A DNA stretch of 64,000 nt from contig PMTR01000140.1 of assembly GCA_003167255.1 (NCBI GenBank), positions 1 through 64,000 on the forward strand. Reading direction: 5' to 3'. The position numbers and the translations under genes were made by a program. Positions 57,593 to 64,000 of this stretch are shown here, piece after piece. Under the pieces are notes generated by a model. The model was not told where the DNA came from. It did no database searches and was given only the letters and a program-made list of their open reading frames with translations. This DNA is from Bryobacterales bacterium. Lineage in GTDB: Bacteria > Acidobacteriota > Terriglobia > Bryobacterales > Bryobacteraceae. The stretch's first letter is position 1; each line of letters begins with the position of its first letter.

Positions 57593-58498
57593 ATGTCCGG
57601 AGTGCAGACGGCAAATTCGGCTGGATGGCAGAGGCAGATGGCGGCCTATCTGGACTTCTGCCGAATGGAGAAAGGCCTCGCGGCGAACTCGCTGGAGTCG
57701 TATACACTTGATTTATCGAAATTTAGCGCATTTGTGGGCACCGCGGAACTGACCGGGGCCGAAGATCTGGGGCGGTACCTCGACCAATTAAACGAAGCGG
57801 GATTGAGTACGCGGTCGATCGCGCGGCATCTGGCCACGCTGCGGGGCCTGTATGGGTACCTGTTGCGAGAGGGAGCCATTGCAACCGATCCGACGGAGTT
57901 CCTGCGGACGCCCAAGCAATGGCATAACATACCTAAATTCTTAAATTTACAAGAGATAGAAAAAATCATCCAAGTTGCCGATCCGGCGCGGCCCACGGGA
58001 TTGCGGGACCGCGCCATGGTGGAAATGTTATATGCCGCAGGGCTGCGGGTATCGGAACTCTGCCGTTTGGGGATTAGCGATCTGAACGCGGACCTGGGAG
58101 TGGTACGGACCACCGGGAAGGGCAACAAGCAGCGGCTGGTACCGGTGGGCAGGGAAGCGATTGAGGCGGTGGGCGCCTACCTGCGGGACGGGCGCGGGGT
58201 GTTGCTCAAGGGGCGGGCGAGCCGGTACTTATTCGTGACGGCGCGGGGGACTTGTCTGACGCGGCAGGCTTTTTGGAAGCTGCTGGCGGGCTACGGGCGG
58301 AAAGCCGGGATCTTCCGCGGCCTGACGCCGCACGTGCTGCGGCACAGTTTTGCAACGCACTTGCTGGAGGGTGGGGCGGACCTGCGCAGCGTGCAGGTAA
58401 TGCTGGGACACTCCGATATCTCGACGACCCAGATTTATACGCACGTGATGCGGTCGAGACTTCGGCAAACCATAGAAGAACACCATCCCAGGAGCTAA
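57593..58498 (+). CDS. xerD: Site-specific tyrosine recombinase XerD-like
   Basis: The 301-residue recombinase resolves chromosome dimers at dif with its XerC partner. The SAM-like N-domain covers about 15-95. The catalytic domain shows the first Arg in AAGLRVSELCRLG, Lys in TTGKGNKQRLVPV, HVLRHSFATHLLEGG (H-x-x-R), and the final His and Tyr in LGHSDISTTQIYTHV. Length is typical of XerC/D. No mobile element or att-like repeat lies beside it, which favours the housekeeping role over an integrase; XerC cannot be excluded. Confidence 0.88.
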   Translation: MSGVQTANSAGWQRQMAAYLDFCRMEKGLAANSLESYTLDLSKFSAFVGTAELTGAEDLGRYLDQLNEAGLSTRSIARHLATLRGLYGYLLREGAIATDPTEFLRTPKQWHNIPKFLNLQEIEKIIQVADPARPTGLRDRAMVEMLYAAGLRVSELCRLGISDLNADLGVVRTTGKGNKQRLVPVGREAIEAVGAYLRDGRGVLLKGRASRYLFVTARGTCLTRQAFWKLLAGYGRKAGIFRGLTPHVLRHSFATHLLEGGADLRSVQVMLGHSDISTTQIYTHVMRSRLRQTIEEHHPRS

Positions 58499-58546
58499 TC
58501 GGACGCAAGCGGGCCGGAAGAACCTGGCAAATCGAGAACGCATGCA

Positions 58547-59890
58547 ATGAGCGACTACATCTACATGCTGGAAAGCCACCTGAATCCGGACCAGAACCGG
58601 GTGGTGGAAGAAGTCCAAGAGGCGGCGGGTCAGGCCAATGTGAATCTGTTCCTGACGGGCGGCGCGATGCGCGACATGCTGGCGGGCTTCCGAATCCGCG
58701 ACCTGGATTTCGCGGTGGAAGGCAATGCGCTGAAGGTGGTGAAGACGCTTTGCGAACGGGCCGGGGCGAAGGTGGTTTCGTCCGATGAAGTACGCAAGAG
58801 CGCGGAGCTGGTGTTTCCCAGCGGGGCAACGGCGCAAATCGGAATGTCGCGGCAGGAGAAGTACGCGCGGATCGGGGCGAAGCCGCAAGTGACGCCGGCA
58901 ACCATCCAGGAAGATCTGCGGGGGCGGGATTTCACGTGCAACGCCATCGCGCTGTCGCTGAACCGGACGTCGCGGGGATTGCTGCTGGACCCGATGAATG
59001 GCCTCGCGGACATCGAACGCAAGGAGCTGCGGGCCATCAGCACCTACGGGTTCTATGACGATCCCTCGCGGCTGCTGCGGCTGGTGCGGTTCCGGGTGCG
59101 GCTGAGCTTCACGGTGGAAGAACGCACCCAGATGCAGGTCTCGAACGCGCGCGAAGCGGAGGTGGAGAAGCTGATCCCGGCGCGGACGCTGGGGGAAGAG
59201 TTGAAGCGCATCGGCGCGGAGGACAGCCCGTCGGAGGTTTTGAAGGGGCTGGAAGAGGCGGGTTTGCTGGTGCTATTTTCGCCGGCGCTGGCGGGCCCGA
59301 AGCTGAACCTGCCGGGGATCGTGAAGTTCGAGAAAAACTGCCGGATGTTGCCGGACGACACGGCCACGCGGGCGGCGCGGCTGGGGCCGTTCCTGTATGC
59401 GTTGACGGAGAAGCTGACGGCCAAGGAAAAGCAGGCGCTGATCAAGGCGACGGAGATGCGGAAGGCGGAGCTGGACCCGTGGCAAAAGCTGGAAGCGCGG
59501 TCGAAGAAGCTGGAGTCGTCTCTGCGCGCGGCGCGGATTAAGAAGGCCTCGCAGGTGTACGCGATCATGTCTACGGCGGCGCCGGACGAGATCCTGTTCC
59601 AGTTGTACCACTCGCAGTGGAAGCCGGTGCAGGAGCGGATGCGGAACTACTACCTGAAGTCCCTGCCTCTGCTGCAAGAGATCACCCCGGAGGAATGGGC
59701 CACGGTGGAAGCGAAGCCGGGGACGCCGAAATACAAAAAGGCGCGGGAGGAATTCATTGCCTACCGGCTGGACCGCAAGGTGAAAAAGCCGCCGGAGCCG
59801 GAAGTGCCGCCGGTTCCGCCGCCCGGACCCGCGCCGAGCTCCTGGACGACGCCGGAGACGGCCATGGCGCGCCGCGGCCGGCAGGGGTAG
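58547..59890 (+). CDS. Class II CCA-adding / poly(A) polymerase family nucleotidyltransferase
   Basis: The 447-residue protein builds or repairs the 3' CCA of tRNA, or adds A tails. The class II head shows FLTGGAMRDMLAGFRIRDLD (GGxxRD and DxD), RGRDFTCNAIALSL (the RRD-like flexible loop region) and DDPSRLLRLVRF. The C-terminal half is helical and ends in a Pro-rich tail (PPVPPPGPAPS). No HD domain is present. Full CCA enzymes and A-adding ones cannot be told apart from the head alone. It starts 48 bases after xerD and may share its transcript. Confidence 0.85.
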   Translation: MSDYIYMLESHLNPDQNRVVEEVQEAAGQANVNLFLTGGAMRDMLAGFRIRDLDFAVEGNALKVVKTLCERAGAKVVSSDEVRKSAELVFPSGATAQIGMSRQEKYARIGAKPQVTPATIQEDLRGRDFTCNAIALSLNRTSRGLLLDPMNGLADIERKELRAISTYGFYDDPSRLLRLVRFRVRLSFTVEERTQMQVSNAREAEVEKLIPARTLGEELKRIGAEDSPSEVLKGLEEAGLLVLFSPALAGPKLNLPGIVKFEKNCRMLPDDTATRAARLGPFLYALTEKLTAKEKQALIKATEMRKAELDPWQKLEARSKKLESSLRAARIKKASQVYAIMSTAAPDEILFQLYHSQWKPVQERMRNYYLKSLPLLQEITPEEWATVEAKPGTPKYKKAREEFIAYRLDRKVKKPPEPEVPPVPPPGPAPSSWTTPETAMARRGRQG

Positions 59891-59895
59891 GCACG

Positions 59896-59942
59896 GTGGG
59901 GCAGACGCCCTCGTCTGCGCGCGACCCCCTGGTCGCGCTCTT
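59896..59942 (+). repeat. Dispersed 47-bp double-hairpin element, copy 2
   Basis: These 47 bases match 11997-12043 in inverse orientation except at one position. They begin 5 bases after the stop of the nucleotidyltransferase gene and form two hairpins, which may stabilise or end the transcript. Confidence 0.8.
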
Positions 59943-60016
59943 CGGCAGATTTGTTCATGGTGCCGCCGGGATACACGGTGACGGAACGGAAGTAGAAATT
60001 GGACCATTACTTTTGA

Positions 60017-60039
60017 GGGCAAGCTAAAGCATGCCCCAC
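60017..60039 (+). repeat. Dispersed 23-bp element, copy 1
   Basis: The 23 bases around AAGCTAAAGCATGCCCC are the exact reverse complement of 62680-62702. The element abuts the stop codon of the VWA protein gene, so that gene is flanked by the two copies in inverted orientation. A partial copy lies near 14978-14992. Confidence 0.8.
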
Positions 60040-62553
60040 CTACGCCGTCGCTGCCAGCGGCCGCAGGTGCAACGCTTCCAGTACGCCTTTCCACTTGCGC
60101 AAAATCAGCTCGGCCAAGTTCAGCAGAATTGCCAGCGCCAACAGCACCGGCCACAGATCCATGCTGGAGCGCACCGAGCGGTTGCCGGCGTCGAAGAGCT
60201 GGCGTGGAGTGGGATTGAAACGGCCGCCGGTGGAAGCGGCCACCTGGCGGAGAAGGTCGAGGTTGTTGCCGTACTCCATCATTTCCTCTTCCTGACGGTA
60301 GAAGCCGACTTCGGGGAAGGCGCGCGAATCGGCCACGGGACGGATGCGGAACAGGCCCTGGTTGGCGCCGATGGCGAGACGGCCGCGGTAGTGGCCGGCA
60401 GCAACTTTCGCGACCTTGAGCGGCGCCTGGAAACCGGCGGGGCCCAGGGCGTAGATATCAGGGATGGCGGCGGGCTCCGGCAGGTTGTGGGAGAGACGGT
60501 AATCGATGACGAGCTCGTTCGAGGCGCGGTCGAAATCGGCGGTGGTCTCGGTTTGCGGCGCGTGCGGGAGCAGGTCACGGAAGATGTTGGCCCACAGGCG
60601 GTCGAAGCCGGGCCAGGCGAGCCAGTTGGCGGCCCAGCGGTCTTTGGCGTCGGAAGCGAAGACCACGGCACGGCCGAGGCCATATTGCCATCGGACCAGC
60701 AGCGGGTCTTCTTTATCGGCGGTGAGAATGACGTCGGAAGTGGGGCGTGGCTGGAAGCGGACGTAGCCACGAAGCGTTGGAACGGATTCCATGCCAACGC
60801 CGTCCAGGATTTCGGCCGGCTTGAGAACGACAGGGGTGATCGGCTTTTCGACGGCTGTCGAGCCGGTGTGCTCCTCGACGTCGCGGAGCAGGATCTGCTC
60901 GAGGCCGGAGGGATCGTTCAGAAAATAGGATTTGCCGCCGGCGGCATCGGCCAGTTTTTCCAGGAAGGCGCGGTTGACGTCCTGCCCCAGGCCCACCGTG
61001 GAGATGGTGACGTGGTTGGTGTTGGCTTCCCTGGTGAGGCTGAAAGTGTCGCCTTCCTCGGAGATGCCGTCGGTGAGCAGCACGATGTGTTTGTAAGCGG
61101 CGCTCTGGGGGAGGATCCGCAGGTAGGCTTCGGTGAGAGCGGGAGCGATTTGCGTGCCGCCATCGGGGGTGATGCCGGCGATCTGGCGTTTGATGGCGGG
61201 CTTGTCTTCGGCGCGGCGCAGGTTGACGGCCCACTGGAAGGAGTTGTCGAAGATCAGGACGCCGACGAAATCGATGGGGCGGAGGTTCTCGACGACGCCG
61301 ATGGCGGCCAGGCGGGCGAGCTCGATCTTGCGGCCTTCCATGGAGGAAGACTTGTCGATGATGAGGACCACGGCGGTGCCCTCGGGGGAACGGGGCGGAG
61401 CGATTTTCGCAGGCAGGGTGCGTTCCAGCGGATCGTCGGGAGCGCCTTTCTTATCGACGTAGATGTTGCGCTCGCCGGCGATCCAGGCGAGGCCGCCGCC
61501 GGCTTTGACGTAGTCTTCGAGAGCGATTTTCCGGGCGGCGGGGATGGATTCCATGTCCCAGTTGTTGATGACGATCAACTGGTAATCGTCGATTTTGTCG
61601 GGGATGCCGGCGGGCGCGCGATCCACATGGAACTGGTTGGCTTCCAGCGTGCGGACGATATGCTGTTCGCTTTCGGCGGGGTCGCGGGAGACCAGCAGGG
61701 CGCGTGGGCGGCGAAGAGTGACGGCGTCTTCGAAACGGGTTTCGCCGAGCGAAGGAGCGGAGATTCTGGCGGCGAAACCGATGGCGCCGCTGGAGTTCAC
61801 GCTGGCCTGGAGGCGGAGGTGGTTCGTGCCCGCATTGAGCTGGACCTGCGCGGCGCCGATGGGTTTACCCTCAGCCGACATTTCAACCGAAGCCGGAGTA
61901 GCGCTGGGGGATTCGAGGGTGACGTCGACCGGGAAGCGCTCGCCGCTGAAGACCTGGCCGGGGAAGCCGACGGATTCGAGCAGGAGGCCGGGTTTGGCGT
62001 GACCGGCGAGGGGGACGGTGTCGATGGGGATGCCCAACTGCTGGGCCTGCCAGATGGCGCGATTGACGGAGCCGAGATTCTGATTGCCGTCGGAAACCAG
62101 CAACAGGCGGGGCACCATACCGGCGGGCAGGGCGGCGGCGCCATCGCGGATGGCGGCTTCAATGTTGGTGCCGCGGCCGGGTGAGGCGGCGGTGTGGCGA
62201 AGCTGCCAGTTTTGTTTGACCCGCTCATCGGCGGAGGCCCAGCGGGTGACGCGGGCGAAGGGGATGACGCGCAGCCAATGGCGGCCGCGGGCGTCTTCGA
62301 GTTTATCGGCGAGCGCGGATTCGGTCTTGAGGTCCTGGGTGGTGACGGAGGCCGAAGTATCGGCGAGAAAAGCCACCGCGACCTTGGACTGGTAAACGGT
62401 GAGGCGGGGCTCGGAGAGGGCAAGCAGAATGCATGCTAACGCGCCGGCTTTGAGCAGCAGGGCGCTGCGCCGGGCGGAGAGACGCCATTCCCAGGCGGCC
62501 CAGGCAATGGGGAGCAAGCCGAGCAGGAGGGCCCAGGGGCGATCGAACGTCAT
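60040..62553 (-). CDS. BatA-like membrane protein with two VWA domains and a glutamine amidotransferase-like domain
   Basis: The 837-residue protein has two N-terminal membrane helices (PWALLLGLLPIAWAAW, LLLKAGALACILLAL) and a first VWA-like domain (VAVAFLADTSASV, RLLLVSDGNQNLG). A class I glutamine amidotransferase-like segment (YQLIVINNWDMESI) leads to a second VWA (VVLIIDKSSSMEGR, IVLLTDGISEEG), and a C-terminal helix follows. Both VWAs keep the DxSxS site. Function is unknown, though BatA-type proteins often work with MoxR ATPases. I chose ATG 62553 before the first helix. The upstream partial gene is similar. Confidence 0.83.
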   Translation of the reverse strand: MTFDRPWALLLGLLPIAWAAWEWRLSARRSALLLKAGALACILLALSEPRLTVYQSKVAVAFLADTSASVTTQDLKTESALADKLEDARGRHWLRVIPFARVTRWASADERVKQNWQLRHTAASPGRGTNIEAAIRDGAAALPAGMVPRLLLVSDGNQNLGSVNRAIWQAQQLGIPIDTVPLAGHAKPGLLLESVGFPGQVFSGERFPVDVTLESPSATPASVEMSAEGKPIGAAQVQLNAGTNHLRLQASVNSSGAIGFAARISAPSLGETRFEDAVTLRRPRALLVSRDPAESEQHIVRTLEANQFHVDRAPAGIPDKIDDYQLIVINNWDMESIPAARKIALEDYVKAGGGLAWIAGERNIYVDKKGAPDDPLERTLPAKIAPPRSPEGTAVVLIIDKSSSMEGRKIELARLAAIGVVENLRPIDFVGVLIFDNSFQWAVNLRRAEDKPAIKRQIAGITPDGGTQIAPALTEAYLRILPQSAAYKHIVLLTDGISEEGDTFSLTREANTNHVTISTVGLGQDVNRAFLEKLADAAGGKSYFLNDPSGLEQILLRDVEEHTGSTAVEKPITPVVLKPAEILDGVGMESVPTLRGYVRFQPRPTSDVILTADKEDPLLVRWQYGLGRAVVFASDAKDRWAANWLAWPGFDRLWANIFRDLLPHAPQTETTADFDRASNELVIDYRLSHNLPEPAAIPDIYALGPAGFQAPLKVAKVAAGHYRGRLAIGANQGLFRIRPVADSRAFPEVGFYRQEEEMMEYGNNLDLLRQVAASTGGRFNPTPRQLFDAGNRSVRSSMDLWPVLLALAILLNLAELILRKWKGVLEALHLRPLAATA

Positions 62554-62679
62554 GGCAGTGTCCCGCCGCAAAACCGGGACTGCAACCAATTCCCGCCTTT
62601 GGAATTGGTAGCTGTCCCGGCTTTGCCCCCCGTGGAGCAGGCTTTCCAGCCTGCAACGCCGACATTCTTGCCGGCGCGG

Positions 62680-62702
62680 GTGGGGCATGCTTTAGCTTGC
62701 CC
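62680..62702 (-). repeat. Dispersed 23-bp element, copy 2
   Basis: This is the reverse complement of 60017-60039. The 166-base gap between the two BatA-like genes also holds a GCAGGCT/AGCCTGC hairpin and no gene. Confidence 0.8.
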
Positions 62703-62719
62703 AGCTCTGCAGTGATCGC

Positions 62720-64000
62720 TCATCGGGAAACCTCCGCGGGAGCGGGCTCTTTACGCACCACGGCCGGGCGCGCGGTGAAGCGCGCCAGGCGAAACCGGCC
62801 GAAGAAAAACCACTCGGCCAGCAGACCGGCGGCGCCGAGCAGGGCGAGCCAGGGCCAGAGATCGAAGGAGCGATCCAGCACGGGAAGGAAGCGGGGAATG
62901 CCGCGATGGGCATCGGCGGGCGGCGACCAGCGGGTATCGCCGAGTTGCGGGAGCGTGAGCGAATAGATGTATTCGGAATCGCCGGCCAGGACGCGGGCGG
63001 AGCCGGGAGCGCCGGAGAAGAATTCGAGGGTGCGGTCGTGGAGGGTAAAGGGCAGCGGGGAAGTGTCTTCGGCGGTGACCTTCACGGCAGAAGACGCGAG
63101 GTCCTGATCGAGAGGGAGTTTGACCGTGCCGGCGGTGGCGGCGGCCACTTCGGAGCGGCGGAAGACATCGGGAGACAGCCAGCGCAGGAGGTTGGCGAAC
63201 AGCAGCGGGGTGGCCAGTTCGTAGCGCATGGCGGAGAGCGCGGGATGGAAACCGAGGACGACGATCTTGGGATGGCCGTTGCGGGCGACGATGACGGGGC
63301 CGGCCTGGACCTCGCCGATTTTGATGTCATCGGGAGCGGTTTCGAAGACCGAAGCGGTTTCGAGTTTGAAGTCGCGCGTGCGGAGGCCGGCGGCGGCCGG
63401 ATGAGAAGTATCCCAGCGGGCGAAAGGAACCTGTTGGACGGTTTCCCGCACGGGGATGGGCGATCCGTTCGCGGGGGGATCGATCCAGATGGAATCGGCG
63501 GCGGGGCGCTGGGGCGGGATGAAGCGGTCGAGGATGACGAGGCCTGAATCGTTGGGGCGGTACTCGGCGGGGGAGCGATAGACGGCCACTACGCGGGCGG
63601 CCGATGAAAGCGCTGGACGGAGCAGATCGGGCTGGGAGGAGTAGACCGTGACGGAGAGCATGGGGAGTGCGGGGAGTTCGAGATCGGCCTGATCGTCGGC
63701 GGGGAAGGCGTCATGGGGAGTGAGTGTGACGCCCAGGATGCCGGCACCGGCGGTGCGGTATTGGAAGGCGGCTTCGGCATCGGCGCCGGGGAGCAACAGG
63801 AGTTGGGAGGATCCGGCGGCGGTGCGGGTGGCGACATTGGGCGGCCCGTAATTGAGCGTCAGGGTAACGTTGCGGGGGCGCGTGCCGTAGTTGTGGGCGG
63901 AGACGTAGATTTCCCAGATGTCGGGATCGGTGGCGGAGCGGCGCATGCCGATCTTGCGCAGGCCGCAATTCTCAATGGCGTCGGGGACGAGAAGCAGGCG
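62720..64000 (-). CDS. BatA-like membrane protein, 5' end beyond the window
   Basis: The frame is open to the window edge, so only the C-terminal 426 residues are seen. They start in the middle of a domain (LLLVPDAIENCGLRKIG) that in relatives follows a VWA domain. A long β-rich region is followed by a C-terminal membrane helix (LWPWLALLGAAGLLAEWFFF) and a basic tail. No MIDAS motif lies in the visible part. It is the upstream neighbour of the VWA gene at 60040-62553 on the same strand, so the two probably form an operon. An ATG at 63946 is internal to the conserved frame. Confidence 0.78.
   Translation of the reverse strand, partial: RLLLVPDAIENCGLRKIGMRRSATDPDIWEIYVSAHNYGTRPRNVTLTLNYGPPNVATRTAAGSSQLLLLPGADAEAAFQYRTAGAGILGVTLTPHDAFPADDQADLELPALPMLSVTVYSSQPDLLRPALSSAARVVAVYRSPAEYRPNDSGLVILDRFIPPQRPAADSIWIDPPANGSPIPVRETVQQVPFARWDTSHPAAAGLRTRDFKLETASVFETAPDDIKIGEVQAGPVIVARNGHPKIVVLGFHPALSAMRYELATPLLFANLLRWLSPDVFRRSEVAAATAGTVKLPLDQDLASSAVKVTAEDTSPLPFTLHDRTLEFFSGAPGSARVLAGDSEYIYSLTLPQLGDTRWSPPADAHRGIPRFLPVLDRSFDLWPWLALLGAAGLLAEWFFFGRFRLARFTARPAVVRKEPAPAEVSR

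Noticed and set aside
57593-58498. Integrase of a mobile element
   Set aside because: Length and motifs fit XerC/D, and no att repeats, tRNA or phage genes are nearby.
60031-62184. Plus-strand open frame of 717 codons
   Set aside because: It is antisense to the VWA/BatA-like gene, whose domains are clear; the frame has low-complexity Gly/Asp/Glu composition typical of a GC-rich shadow.

Overview
The window is GC-rich bacterial chromosome with densely packed genes. It most likely comes from an Acidobacteriota genome of the Bryobacter/Solibacter kind. This is inferred from two VWFA proteins of the acidobacterial TIGR03436 type, a secretin with a C-terminal cohesin-like domain beside three small pseudopilins, OmpL-like (bbp2) porins, an adenosylcobalamin-dependent ribonucleotide reductase, and short palindromic elements scattered between genes. 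I see no rRNA, tRNA, CRISPR array, intact transposon or prophage.

Layout. 0-7 kb: smpB (minus), then a secretin and three pseudopilins (plus), then a B12-binding radical SAM protein (minus). 7-14 kb: nrdJ with a clear terminator, a VWFA protein, an AlkA-like glycosylase, a one-heme cytochrome cassette with its own promoter and terminator, a Tat-exported sulfatase-fold protein lacking its catalytic residues, pgsA and a RodZ-like protein. 15-21 kb: a translationally coupled glycosyltransferase/methyltransferase trio, truB, a LolA-like protein and a DUF1624 acyltransferase. 21-25 kb: a sugar-type periplasmic binding lipoprotein and a GlnD-like protein with altered active sites. 25-38.5 kb: an HTH protein, VWA protein, DUF4118 histidine kinase, OmpR-type response regulator, porin, complete HME-type RND efflux system, KDPG aldolase and a DUF4097-like protein. 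38.5-46 kb: PP2C phosphatase, amino acid permease, second bbp2 porin, ammonium transporter and glutamine synthetase. 46-53 kb: Ser/Thr kinase, an exported TldD-like pair and a fused LptF-LptG permease. 53-64 kb: an orphan membrane protein, an exported penicillin-binding transpeptidase, a YHS protein, a TPR protein, xerD, a CCA-type nucleotidyltransferase and two BatA-like membrane proteins, the last cut by the window end.

The strongest new signal is regulatory. Five sites at three intergenic locations (25.6-25.7 kb divergent, 29.1/29.2 kb tandem, 45.95 kb) carry YTYAYG-like hexamers repeated every 11 bp. In every case the last hexamer is followed, after exactly 10 nt, by a -10-like hexamer. 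This is the architecture of PhoB/OmpR-class activated promoters. The sites precede the HTH gene, the VWA-kinase-regulator genes, the porin/RND efflux operon and the Ser/Thr kinase, and the regulator at 28261-28992 is the obvious candidate to bind them. I propose a self-regulating envelope or efflux response module.

Other points of interest are an ammonium transporter whose first pore histidine is glutamine, a GlnD-like protein with changed nucleotidyltransferase and HD residues, a one-polypeptide LptFG, an exported TldD/TldE-like pair, and several families of dispersed hairpin elements, one lying at the N-terminal end of a pseudopilin frame.
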